A stretch of DNA of 64,000 nucleotides, from assembly GCA_037039685.1 (NCBI GenBank), contig JAWNGF010000007.1, positions 2,480,001 through 2,544,000 of the forward strand. Direction: 5' to 3'. Both the position numbers and the translations under genes were made by a program. The notes beneath the pieces are model-generated. The model saw only the letters and a program-made list of their open reading frames with translations, searched no databases and was not told where the DNA came from. This DNA is from Ceratobasidium sp. AG-K (lineage: Eukaryota; Basidiomycota; Agaricomycetes; Cantharellales; Ceratobasidiaceae). Positions 1-11,750 of this stretch are shown here, piece by piece (position 1 is the stretch's first letter; each line of letters opens with the position of its first letter).

Positions 1-3000
1 TGATCAAGTTTGCCATTGTCCAGATCACGGGAGGGGACCTGGAGGGAAAGATACCGGTTTCCAGAAGGCCTGATTACGTAGCTGAGGTGATTGTATAAAG
101 TATCAAGGAACGATTGCCCGCCGACTTTAAGCTCAGACTGGGATGGTTTAGCGGGCAACGAGAGGAGTGGATAATGGGACTGAGGGAGTTGCAAAGGAGG
201 GATATTGCCTGCAACGCTCGGAAGAATGGAAACGTCTTGAGATACGAGTGCTTTGAATGGCCTGGGTGATTCGACACTCTCCTCGACAGGGCCCTTTGGG
301 TTGGCTGGTCGAAGGTAAAGTCTTGGATCGAGGTTGAGTTCGGCAATCTGTTGCAGTTGGGGCTTCAACGTTGGAGTTGAGCCACTGCACGAGCCCGGCC
401 TGAAATCTGGCTGAGGTTTCGATCTTGGCCCCTCCACTTCTGACCGCGGATGCCACGTCGATCCTGATGCTCGGTGAGGCGCTGGTTGCAAAACGTCCCC
501 CGCAGCTGAAGGGCTTTGCGATCCCAACTCTGGTTCCGGCAGCGACTTGCACTTAGGTTTGGCAACCTCGGGACCCGGTGCAGATCCATTACTCCCCGAT
601 TTGGACCTAGGTTTCGATTCAGATTCTTGACAGCCGCCTGAGGTCGAAGAGTTGGCGTTGATGGCTCGGCTACCCGAGTTTGTGCCCTCTTTGTGTCCCT
701 CGTGGTCCTCGCCGTCGTTTTGGAGATAAACCCTCCCCTGGGAGCCGGAGTCTGCATTGTGGCCATCATCAACCAGGTCGGTACCGCCTCGGCACGAGCC
801 GGTATCTCCACTACTCGGGCCCTGATCACCTGGGCCAACCACGTCCGACTCGCCGGCGCCTTTTGAGTTGAAATTGAGATTGGTTTTAGAACCGAGGCTT
901 TCCTCGCATACATCTACGGGAGGGCACGAGCCAGTGCTCTCGGGACTTTGGCCTGACTTCAGATCGGGAGTGGAGCAGCATGGATTGGAAACCCTTGGGT
1001 CGCGTTCAGTTTGGGAGCTTGGCTTGGTTTGGCATTCAGGTTCCTTCTCACATTCGGTTCGAGCCTTGGGCTCGAATGGGATGGATGGTGGACACTTGCT
1101 CGTGAAATTATCATCAGGGGGCGCGTCTTGTTCTCCTAGATAATATTCGGGTCAGCCCATTACTTCAACGTTTCTAGATAATAGAAATCAAATACGTACT
1201 GTTAGACGACGAACCGTATTCATCAGTCTTTTTCCATTCATATTCGGTTTTCGTTTCTTGCGTTTCACATGTGGTTTGGCTTTCAGAGGCGGTAGACGTA
1301 GTCTCGCAGATGGTTTTGGTCCCTTTTTCGTCGAACCGATGGCACCAATCCGGGTATTCGCATCCTGAGATCGGGCAAGAGGACTGAGTCTTGGCTGATT
1401 CGGGTTTGCCACCACGTTCGGCGTTATAGTCGGATTTCGCCCCGCATTGTGGTGGAGAGCCGCACTCGGCTTTGGGTGAGCATCCCGGTTTCGGCTCGCA
1501 CTCGGCTTGGGGCGGGGATTTGATCTTTGTCCGATCTTTGGGTAGTAGTTCATCGTCTTGATGACACCAGTCGGGGTATTCGCATCCGGGAATCGGGCAG
1601 CGCAGGTTCGGCTTTCTCGATATACATTCACCACCGGTTTGAGAATCGCGATTAGACTTCGTCTCGCATGGCGGAGCTTCGCACTCGAATTTGGGAGGGC
1701 ACGGTGTTTGCTTGCAGCTCCCCTGTGCCTGTGGTTCGGCTGGATTTTGACCTTCAGGCAACAGTTCTCCATCTTGATGACACCAATTAGGATATTCGCA
1801 CCCAGGGATTGGGCAACGTGGGTTGGGCTTGATAAATGACGGCTCGTTGGTATCGCAAGTGGGTCTAGGTGGACAATTGACTCGCTGATCGCACTCAGAT
1901 TTCGGTGGGTATTTGGGAGGACAGCATTCAGGTTTAGGCCGGCATTCTGTCTCGGTCCGGAATTCCGCATTCTTGACCTCGGCGCTGGATGTAAGTTTAG
2001 TCTCGGATTGAGATTTGGTCGCGACTTGGTCCTCAAATTCGGTGGTGCTCCCGGTATCTGTCTTCTCGATAGCTTCCCCACAGGCACCAGGGAATTGATG
2101 CCCACCCGAGCCCTCCGATACATGCTTCCCGTCTACTCCAGTCCCATCGACGAAATCTCCCAGGTGAATATTTCCAGACCCAGATATAGACCAGTGTCCG
2201 CTCAGTGGCCTTCGAGTCGGGTGCATCGAGGGCGACCTAGCCCGAACGATAATTGGACTTGGCTGAAACCCGGTAGAGGCGGGCTCTCCAGCTGGGAGGT
2301 CGGAGTGAATGGTCATAGTCATCCAAGACCCAGTTTGAGTAAATTCGTGAGTTGAACGCGCCCGAAAGGTAGTCACAATCGTTTCGGAATGCGAATTCAT
2401 AGAACTATTCGAGTGGTGCGTGCTAGGACTGGAGGTATGGGTTTGCGTAATGGCAGTTTCTATGTGTGAGGTCGTTCCAGAAAACCCAGAAGATTGGCGG
2501 CCTTCGCCGGAAACGGCAGTTACATCGGTTGAGTGGGCCTGAACGTCCGTACTGGGAGAGGAGCCGGCAATATTTTTGGGCCGCGGGTTGGATGCTGGCT
2601 CCGGATCGCACGGAGTTTTTGTCCCGGGTGTTGGACCCTTCTCGAGTTCGCCTGATTCTGACCCCGACTCTGTCTCAAATGGCGCTCCCGAATCGGATTC
2701 GGGTTCCGATTGCTCTTTTACGCTTGAGAGACGAGAGCTTGGTCGGGATTGGGGTATTGGCACCTGCACTAGCTCCGGTTCCGGCTCCGCGGTAGACCCA
2801 GATCCAGACGGCGATGATGACGAGGAAGATGAGGATGACGAAGACGAAGACGATGAGGACGATGAAGAAGACGACCGCGACCTATTCTTTCGGCGAATAT
2901 TGGATTCCTTGCCGGATGACTCTGAACGATCATCCAGCCGTGGAGCGTCGGACGACCCGATTTCGGTGTTCGAGCCAGCATTGGCGACCGGATCCTTGTG

Positions 3001-5543
3001 GCATGGTTCACTATCGTCGCAAGATTTGGCAGACTCAACGTCATGAACTTCATCAACCGGATCCGCATCGTGGTGACAGGGACGAGCGTCTCGGGGTCCA
3101 GGTTGCTTGTATTCCAAATCATCCTCGCTCGACTCGTGGTCACCATTGTGATTATAGTCAACTTCCGTTCCGCAGTGGATATCACCCTCTTGCACGATTG
3201 AATGGCCGCATGAACGAGCATCCTCATACTCTTCCTGGGTGGTGCCTGAATCGGGGTGCTCGCAATTGGGAGTCGAGCAACCTGGATCGGTACTATTGAA
3301 GTCACATTCTGCTCCAGTCTCGGACTTGGTTTGGCTTTGGGAATCGTCACATGCGGGTAATGTCCCAGATCCAGGCTGAGGTGGTTCAATCCAACCTCCG
3401 AGTCCGTGTTGGTAGCCCGAGTAATAATCAGACCCCACTTCGGGTAGACCTTGATAAGAAAGTAAATTAGCGGTTTGGTTCCTCATTACGGTTCTACGTG
3501 ATATACGCACACTCAGGGAATGGGTAGGGCTGTGGCATCCGCGGGCCCGGTGGGGCATACAACTTCGCTGCCGGGTGGGATATAGGCGGGTTCTTGAGTA
3601 CCAAGGGAGTCGACTTCTTCCACCTCGTAGTATAGTTTGGGGCGATCTTGTGGAAAAGTGACTGACTGAGAAATGACCTCGGGTAGTCCAGGTTCACTTC
3701 CGCACCCAGGCCTCTGGTCGTACCCAGGCATTCGTGCGAGCCCAGGTTTCGGTCCACACCCAGCTTCGGTCCAGTACTTGGTACTCGTCTTGTGCTCGGT
3801 TGTGGACGTGTGTTCCGTTTTGGTTTGATGCATTATTGTGGCTCGGTGCTCCGTCTTGGTTTGATGATATGTCTTCTGCTGGCCGCTCTGGACTTCATTA
3901 TCGGACCCACACTTGCCTGTGCCTTCGTCCTCTCCAATCTCACCCCCACTTGCCCTAGTGCCTTCCGAACGACCTTCATCGGACCCAGACCCAGACCAAA
4001 GCCCACGCCCCCACTTCCACGACGTGCGCACAGGCTGTAACCTAGTCTGGATAACTTCCGTAGTCGGCTGGAACCCGGCTTGAATCTTATCGCGAATCGA
4101 GTGAAACCCGGTCTGGGCAATGTCATGAGTCGATTTGAACCCGGTTTGGACGATTTCTGCTGTCGAATGAATACCCGACTGGGAGACCCGGGACTCTACG
4201 CGATTTGACCACGAGCCAAGGTGACCGCTCAGGGGATGCTGGGGGGGACGAAGCGGAACAACGATTCGGGGTCGAAGATCAAGTCCGAGACCACCCTCGA
4301 CTGTGGCTGGGGCGTTTTCCTTGATAGCCCAGCTAAACGCATCCTTCATCGAGTCCAACGGAATAGGTGAGCATTTCGGTGGCTGATTCCCATCAGCGGA
4401 CATGGCTGGCAACCTCGCCACATTCACCGCACCGGATACGTCCACGAATAACATCGTTACGTGCGACTGGAGGGGCAAATGTCCTACAAGTGCGATTGGC
4501 GACCCGGGCATGCCGCGGGTTGCAAAATGGTACGTTCGCCGAGCGCGGGATGAGGACCAAACGAGTTTTGTGGGTCGGCCTGAAGTTTGGAGATATATGA
4601 TAGGGTGTTCGGCCTGATAGGAAGCGATTTGGGCAACAAGAGGCGTCGGTGGATTGGATAAAGCGAGGTTTTGGGCGACAGAGACATAGGTTTCTTCCTC
4701 AAATTCGCCTCGCGTGAGGGCCAAACTACCGGAGCATTCCCAAACTTCGCTCGTGTGGAGTGTCGCACTACAAATGAAGGTCGGTAAACTGCAAGTATGA
4801 TGACGAAATACGCTGACTAGGAGATCGTAAACTCATCGCCCGAAGTGAGAGCCGTAAAAGGAGTGCTTTGAAGAATCGACAACTGAGTGATAAATAATGG
4901 GCCGTGAAGTTGACCAGACTCGCGGATTCTCTGGACTCCAAGCGTACCGCTGGTCGTTTGACTACAAATACAATATAAAGCATTAATAAGCTGGTACCGG
5001 TGGTCCAAAGACGCTTACTAGAAGAAAGTAAAATCTGAATGGTCTCCAACGCGCAGGATACTGGGCTGGATACTGATACTAGTTCCAGCCACGGGAGGCG
5101 CATCCGTGCAGGCAGTTAGCACCGTAGTGCAATCTATTGAAGAAAACATCAATATACAGAAATACCTAGGAGTTTACTTGAGCATACGAACCATCTTCCC
5201 ACTTCCACTCGGGCCCCATGTGACAGCGCCGCATGACAATACTCGAATCGAGTAGTTGATAGAAAAAGCAAGCAAGATTGAGTCGTTCGATAGTGCACAC
5301 CGCGAGACTAGACTGCGGATGAACAGTGCCAATTGTAACGCCCTCCGTCCACCGCATGTCTTCGGTGGACGCTACGTTGAGCACGGGAACCAAGTTGGGA
5401 CATTTGAGTGTTTGAGGACTAGTGGGGCTGAAGCGGCAATCGGCGTCGCGGAGAGCGCCATTCTTGCCAACGACAACGACTTTGAGGCGAGATCCATTGA
5501 GGCTACTCGCAGCTGCAATAGCACCGATTGGAAGGTTGCCCAT
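1..5543 (-). CDS. Large multi-exon repeat-rich protein with lectin-like propeller N-terminus (3' end outside window)
   Basis: I do not recognise the full protein. ATG is at 5543. Exons read 5543-5192, 5133-5019, 4961-4818, 4767 to about 3.5 kb, about 3.5 kb to 1200, and 1135 to the window edge. The introns at 5191-5134, 5018-4962, 4817-4768 and 1199-1136 have GT..AG ends and keep frame. Near 3.5 kb the frame changes and I could not choose the splice sites; a frameshift is possible. The N-terminal ~300 residues have spaced blade-like motifs (FFYQTTSGTLGV, IIYLQTSGRPTKLVW, MLFVDVSGAVNV), which suggests a fungal-lectin-type beta-propeller (weak inference). After this come low-complexity Ser/Thr/Pro/Glu-rich sequence, a poly-Ser tract and Cys/Pro repeats. 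The last exon stays open for 1135 bases with no stop, so the C-terminus lies outside. No clear signal peptide was seen. Confidence 0.6.
1339..1815 (-). repeat. Three Cys/His repeats (C-P-x2-G-C-E-Y-P-x-W-C-H)
   Basis: Within the large gene three 39-base units at 1339-1377, 1561-1599 and 1777-1815 encode CPISGCEYPDWCH, CPIPGCEYPDWCH and CPIPGCEYPNWCH. The spacing is about 220 bases, and Cys/Pro-rich linkers separate them. The C-x4-C-x5-C-H pattern could bind metal or form disulfides. This is inference. Confidence 0.75.
2812..2879 (-). repeat. Trinucleotide tract encoding poly-serine
   Basis: The plus strand is an imperfect run of gat/gac/gaa/gag triplets. On the minus (coding) strand this gives a run of about 20 TCN serine codons between an Arg-rich segment and a Ser/Gly/Pro-Glu segment of the large gene. 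Confidence 0.8.
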
Positions 5544-7468
5544 GAATGTAAATAAGAGATATATAGTAATAAATCTGAGAGTTGGAATGCCAGTTGAGCA
5601 GGATTATAGCACACTGGCTTGAGTGGGATCGACGAGACATTTGGTCGACTTTATAACTCTCTGTGAGCAAGCCAACCCGTAACCGGGCAACCCACAGAAA
5701 AGCTCCGCCATCGGTAAGTTGAGTCCATTCACTTCAAGTCGGGGTCACCGGTGCGCCTTTCTGTGCTCGGCAACATATCGACAGAGGGTATCCAAATGCC
5801 GATGATAATCTGGCGCGAAAGGAATCGAGACGGAGGCCAACAAACAAAACCGGTCTCGGAACACGCATGTGTATGGTTGTATTATACAAAAAGGGCCAGC
5901 TTTCTCGGAGCGGACGCGGGGACTCGACGTCCGATCTTCGAGAGGTACACCGCTGCCCCAATTGCCCGCATTTTTCTGAGTAGAGGCGCTGTTCCGGATT
6001 CCTACCGGGCGCGTGACCGAAATTTTCCTTGAGGGTCTTCTAGTTTCCAGCTTGGGGGTCATCAGGCTGGAATCAAGCTGGTGATAATATCAAATGAGGT
6101 TAGCACAGCAAATACTCAAGAGCAAAGCCGCCACACGGTTCGCGTTCGCGATATCCAGCATAGATAACAACGTTATTTGAGCAGCGTGGTGGAAGGCAGC
6201 TGAGATGAGTATTAGAAACCCTTGGAATAATTACGTAGAACATACCTTGGGTATGAAAACTGGCCGCTAGAAATATTTGGCTCAAAGGCTATAGGTATGA
6301 ACGGATGTATTTATCTCAAGGAAAATTGGCCAAGTGGTTATTGGCTCAGGATGACGCAACCATTACTCTAACGCTGCCCCGGTTCGATTCGTCCCGGTGG
6401 TGCCGTTTTATGCGATTTTTTCGGCTCCACTCACAGGTTTTACCAGCCGGAAAACAGCTGGGTGCCCGGTTTGTCGGAATCCTGATATGCGCGCTTTCTC
6501 CGGAATCCGAAATGATCACACGCGGGAAACCGGCTGGACCCCACTCAAGCTGGAAACCAGGTGTCAAGGGGGCAGCGGTGTACGGTTTGGCAAAGCCATG
6601 ATTTCCAATTCTGAGCGGCAGATCCCGTGATTATCTCATCATAGAACCCTTCGTCCCACAGGTTGGCTTTCCGTGCCTATAATCAATTAATTGTCGTGAA
6701 TGAACTCAGCGAGTGTTGAGGCAGAGGGCAGCATATTCTCGTAGTACGCCAGGGCTTCCTCATTCAAAATGGATTGTTGATAATGTCACAGAATTTTATG
6801 AATCAAATTGCATATATGTGGAGCGAAAAGTTAAGCATTATTCGCCACCATCGGTGCGCCGTGCTGCGCCGTCACAGTGTCGGGGGAATAAATATGTATA
6901 TATGCGCGCCGAACTGTTCGTGCGCGAAAGGAGAAAGATAACGGGTTAAGGAGAGAAGGGGTGCCAACTACGCCATCCTCATGGATCTAGGGACGTGAAG
7001 GCCCCAAAACGAAGCGACGCAGAGGAAGCCGTGGCACAGAGAGCAGAGTAAGACCCATGGGACGAGCGGTCAAACCGGACGGCAGGCAGTCGACAAGCCA
7101 GGAAAGGTGATTGAAAGCAAAAGCCGAAGGCCACGGGCTCGGGCTCGGGCTCACATACTGAATCCCTAATTTATATTTGGTATATGAACTCTTTCCTGCA
7201 ACTGTCAACCAAAAATGTTTGAAAGTTGTGTGGAGCAGGGGGATCGACAAGTATTCCACTCCAATAAAATCAGGCATATATAGCGACTTTTCACAATAGA
7301 CCAAACCGCCCTAGCCTCCGTTTTCTTGGGCTCACACAATATATACGTTGGTCTCGAAACATTATCAAGACCTTCGAACCATCCCCCATTCATTCCTAAT
7401 TCACAATGTACGAAGAAATACAAAGATAGGCATTTCACACAGAAATGGCCAATTTCAACGACCAGAAG
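5544..7468. other. Intergenic region, no gene recognised
   Basis: About 1.9 kb upstream of the large gene and downstream of the MLKL-like gene. It holds only short overlapping reading frames without domain similarity or splice-consistent extension. A (gggctc) microrepeat lies near 7136-7151. A tRNA-like A-box/B-box pair at 6327-6401 was considered and rejected. Confidence 0.5.
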
Positions 7469-10154
7469 TTAAAAATTAAAAGCGCCCGGCGTCCGTGAGA
7501 TGACAGATTCAAAACATCGCTCCGCGCGATACCTCCATCCGTCGTTTGCTCTCATTGTATTGATATGGCTAAAATATGAAATGAGTAACTGAAACATCTA
7601 CGTCCAACCGGCCAACCACTCACATTGAGTATTCCACCTGAATGGCTTTCACGAGTTGATATGGCGTCACATCCGGATCTGGACTATCACTCAAAAATCC
7701 CCAATAATGTTCTGTGTTGAACATTGACGATGGTCTGCGATGGAAGTATAGCGGAAGAAATCCCTCCATTTTCGTGGGCTTGCAATGAACACGAACGCTA
7801 ATATGACGAACTGGAAGAATCAAGTTAGAGGCGGTGACAGGCGGCCATGGGTAAACTTGGCGCACCAACGTGAAGGTCCTGTTCCTCGTCAACGAGGTGC
7901 GTCATTGATGGAATTCTTGTCTCCGTAAATCTTTTCCACGAGGACTCGAAGAGTACTGGGTCGGAAATTGTCAATTCGTATCCTACGCCAAACCGCTCTG
8001 ATGACTCGAAGCACCCGTAGCTTTTAGGAAAGACGGGCGTGAGCTTACGTCGATCATTAGTGTATAGAAACTCTTACCTCAACCAGCCATCCGAAGATGA
8101 AATCAACGGATCCAAAACGCCTAAGCTTTCTTGAGACGGACCTCCACCAGAATGAGCCAGTTTCCGATGTGCGTCTTCCTCCCATGGAACAACCTTGCGG
8201 CCAGTGGCCCAGTACTCCAACTGGCATGTCTGGAGTGCCTCCCAACCGGTACAAGTCCATAGCGAGGAGACAGGCATCCACCCAGTCATAGTGCCGTGGA
8301 AACAGTCTTCGGGGTAGCCGGTACCTAACCAATCGGGCCCTCCTATGCTCCCAACCGCGATAATGAATTCAGGTAGGGATCCTGAATAGACCAATAGGAA
8401 GGGTGGAATGGGCAGTTCCAGCTCGTCGGCAATTTGCATCAGGTGGTAGTCGCGTAGTTTGGTAGGATGAGATTTGACAGCCGTCTCGAACTCTGGCCAA
8501 CGGGCGCAGCATGTGTTGAGTATTTCAGAGAGGGTGCTAAGCGGGAAGTCTGCAGGCTCGGTCGTGCCAGTGAGAGAGCTGAATACGTCGTGCTGGTAGG
8601 AAATTCAACCGATGTAGAAAAGAACTCCGACTGGTTAGACATACATTAGACTTCTCCCAAACGTCGACGGCGTCCCAGTACGGCGGACATACAACTGGCT
8701 GCCCAGCTTCGGAGACATGAATATCAGACCACTATGAGAATAGGATGAGTACTCTAACTTGATAGATTCTGAGGCGCCTACTGTTTGTATGCCATGTTCG
8801 AGTAAGAACTCCATCCCATCCTGTTCAGAACGGGGTCAGTCCGCCAACTCTGCAAATAGCACAACAAGGTGGCGCACTTTTACTCCTGCAAGCTAGTCAG
8901 ATAAACCGGTTAGACACTTCCTTCCCAAGCCTGGTGATTGAAAAAGGCACTTACGAACTGGAACGCATCGTGCACTGAGCGTAGCGCATGGACGTACGAT
9001 TGCCTAGATATAGTAGAACCTAAGTTTTCCATGTCACCGGTACAATCGAAGGCAGAGAACCTGTAATACATACCTGTGTCGAAAACAAGGCAGTGATTTT
9101 CACTTGACGATCCCTCATCCGATGCCCCCAAAAAGCGAAGTACATTTGGGTGCCTAGCATTCGTCAACACCGCGAGAAAACAAAACAGTAGTCTTGATAT
9201 CTTACTGTTCCTGTATGATGGCCTTGATTGCACCTCGAAATGCCTAGGCCCCTTGTCAGATCATCTTCTGGTACGAGAGGAAACGCAATTACTTTGTGAG
9301 CCTGACTGAATTGGGATTTGCTCGAGTACTGAACGACCAATACTTCCTGATTTCGGTACGTTCCCCTAGCTACCGACCGAGCAATAGACCCAAGCTTGGT
9401 ATCTACCTGAGACCGCCTAATCATGGAGTTGATACTAAGTTTGCATCGTTTGATTTTTGGATAATATAATCGCTCTGGAGAGACGTCTTTCGGCGGTTGC
9501 GGGGGTGGTTGCAATATAACAGTTTCACGGGGTTCTGATAATCGTTCTACCAAGAGAGCAAGCTAGTTAATATCAAGTGAACCCATTAGATTCTGGATCT
9601 CTGAACACGAGAGTCGAGTTACCATCATGTCTTGCAGACTTGAGTCAATTTCTTTCTCCAGCCGTTCGACCACTTCTAGTTGCCTAGATATACGAAGGGC
9701 GTTGGATAGCCCTCGCTTTGAATCCAACCTCGACAATTGTTTTTGACAAGCTGTCAATTTACTTGTAGCGAGCCCAGTGAGTAACAACAGATGATATCAC
9801 GGTCGCTGGCAACTCACTTGTAGAAGAATTGCAATTCTAAATTTATCACCGATTGATTGTGAGGCTCTAATAATTTCATAATTGCGGAGATACGTTTGGA
9901 GAGCACTTGACACCGGTGTTGACAATCCTCCATGTCCTATGAGTAGATCACAGGTTCAGTCGGATTTCAGAGAAAAGGATTAGACGACCGAAACGACTCA
10001 CCTCTAAACTATTGACTAATTGTTTCGCAATCCCCTGCACCTCTACAAGTCCCGGTATCGGAGTATTTCGTATAAGGGTAGACCCAGCGGAACGAGTAAC
10101 ATCTTGAACTGCACCAGCGATACGGGAACCAAGTGACTTTGCGGATGACTTCAT
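7469..10154 (-). CDS. MLKL-like protein: N-terminal helical bundle plus degenerate (pseudo)kinase domain
   Basis: Thirteen exons keep frame through every junction: 10154-10002, 9936-9818, 9761-9583, 9546-9293, 9243-9206, 9153-9070, 9003-8955, 8820-8782, 8731-8645, 8592-8078, 8020-7857, 7810-7624, 7568-7469. They give about 655 residues ending in TAA. Residues 1-160 are helical and amphipathic, with an IPGLVEV segment and a KLTACQKQLSRLDSKRG helix, like the MLKL N-terminal/HeLo-like bundles of fungal proteins. Next comes a kinase-like fold: the beta3 segment reads VLVVQY with Gln where the Lys should be; HPNVLRFLGASDEG matches the alphaC-beta4 region; GMEFLLEHGI matches helix E. The catalytic loop reads WSDIHVSEAGQPVVCPPYW, so both HRD and DFG are missing. 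The ~300-residue C-terminal region is not recognised. The intron at 9582-9547 is short (36 bases) and the exon pair around 9070/9003 is the least certain part. Role (membrane or heterokaryon/immune-type death signalling) is inference. Confidence 0.68.
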
Positions 10155-10526
10155 GGCTCGGGTAAACTAGACTTTCTCCACGTCGTCTCTCGGGCTTCTC
10201 GGTAACGAGGTCGACGATTTGCGCGGAGAAAAGACTAGATTAATTCTTAGAAATGATCGTCGCCCACAGGACCAGGCGGTCACGGAGGAGAGGGACTCCA
10301 GGAGGGGATGGCAGTGGTTCGCTTCGGAGAGGTTGTTGAGGCTGTGCCATCGCCAGCGCCAAAGCGATGTCAGGGACCATGATTCTGACTCGACTAGAAG
10401 CCGCCTCGTACTCAAGTAATTGCATTTCGGGTTACTAGATACAACGAGTAATCTACGTATGGAGGGGTAACTGAATTGTACGTGCTGGTTAGACCGAAAT
10501 ACTCGCAAATGATATAATTCATAGCC
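10155..10526. other. Spacer between MLKL-like gene and pseudouridine synthase gene
   Basis: 372 bases upstream of the MLKL-like start and downstream of the synthase stop. Both genes are on the minus strand, so this should hold the promoter of the MLKL-like gene. A 61-codon minus-strand frame at 10240-10425 has no recognisable similarity. No TATA box is evident. Confidence 0.4.
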
Positions 10527-11750
10527 CTACTGCGCCGTCGATCCGTTTGGGGGCGTTTGTTTGTTTAGCTCTGCGATTACATCTTCTTCATTTAGAACGA
10601 CGTCATCGAAAGCAATTTCCTTCCGGTTGATGGCTACTCGTACAGGCGGTCGCGTCCATGCCGTGTCAATTGCGATCCCGGTTGCGCGGCAAAAGTCAAC
10701 AAAGTCCTGCGGGGGTGGGACAGTTACGCTCAGTTGGTATCTCCGCCGACCAGCAATCTGCTGGCGAAGGAAACGCTAGATACGGTCAGCAGTCTACCAG
10801 CGAATAAAGGATTCGAATCGACTCACGGGGATTTCAAGGCGAGATGCGTGAAGCATCAATCGCGGGGTAGTCACAGGATTAGCCTTCTCAGGAAGCCTGG
10901 GATCGTAGAGTGAATCGCCTAATATGGGTGCTATGACGAGGTGATCACAACCCAGCCAAACAATCCCATTCGTGAACACATACCACCGAGTACCGAGGCC
11001 GCGACAACCCTCAGTTGATGCTTCGCGCCGGTGTGTAACCCCAGTTCAAGCAACGAAATCGGAGGGTTCCCCCGAGGTGAACGCGACAAACACCGCCAGC
11101 TTGTCAGCGTTTCGCGAGGTTCCGTAAGATCATCAAGTGAGACTGGGCGAGTCGTAACTCTTCCGTCGGTCACGAAGAGGTTCTGCCGAATTTCGCCAGA
11201 GTCTCCTAGTTCGAAGCTGCCCTTTACGAGAGCAAGGTACGTCTTGCGGATTTTGTTGGGGGAGTTGCTCGGGTGTAGCTGTTGACTTAGTGTTCGAGCA
11301 GAGTGCGGGTTTAACGCGAGGACTAGAGCTCCGGTGGTTGCCTAAGCGAGACAACTCGAATGAGGCTTGGTTCTGCAGTTAACAACTAGGGCATCACCTT
11401 GTCGATTCTATGAACCGGAAGCGGCTTTGACTTCAACGAGAGCTCAGCGGTTAAAGCTGCAGCGGCCAGTCAACAGAGAGTGGACTAGGATACTATGACC
11501 AACATTCCTGCGATAACAGACTCCAAAGTAAGAGCCTGCAATATATACTAATTCAGCCTAGGCGGACATCAAATAACCGCATGGCAAGTACCTTTGACCC
11601 CACCCTGTGTATCCCGCCTTGGGCGATCATTCCCGGTGGCTTGTTGAGAATCATCATACTACGATCCATAAATACGACATGGTTTCTGCTGAGCGTGTCC
11701 AGAAGTTTTATAACCGGATCGTTTAGCCGCAGAACTGCGCTCTTGAACAT
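10527..11750 (-). CDS. RluA-family RNA pseudouridine synthase
   Basis: It isomerises uridine to pseudouridine in RNA. Clear exons are 11750-11592 (ATG at 11750), 11456-11398, 11341-10984, 10930-10827 and 10775-10527, with the stop TAG at 10529-10527. The splice path between 11591 and 11457 is not fully resolved; a small exon or another acceptor may be used. Hallmarks are ILNKPPGMIAQGG near residue 35, the catalytic loop LPVHRIDKATTGALVLAL with the active-site Asp in HRID, LGLHTGAKHQLRVVAA (the conserved TGxxHQLR motif), PILGDSLYDPR, and LMLHASRLEIP near the C-terminus. There is no S4 RNA-binding domain before the catalytic domain, which resembles mitochondrial PUS5/RPUSD-type enzymes; mitochondrial location is inference. 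Confidence 0.85.

Noticed and set aside
6320..6410. tRNA-like A box (TGGCCAAGTGG) and near B box (GGTTCGATTCG)
   Set aside because: The acceptor and T stems do not pair and the last B-box base is wrong; at most a tRNA relic.
8828..8890. Extra exon after the CTTGCAG acceptor in the MLKL-like gene (VKVRHLVVLFAEL frame)
   Set aside because: It meets a stop or breaks phase in each frame; skipping to the AACAG acceptor keeps frame and helix E.
10167..10508. 113-codon minus-strand frame upstream of the MLKL-like gene
   Set aside because: Low-complexity basic composition, no domain, and no splice link to either neighbour.
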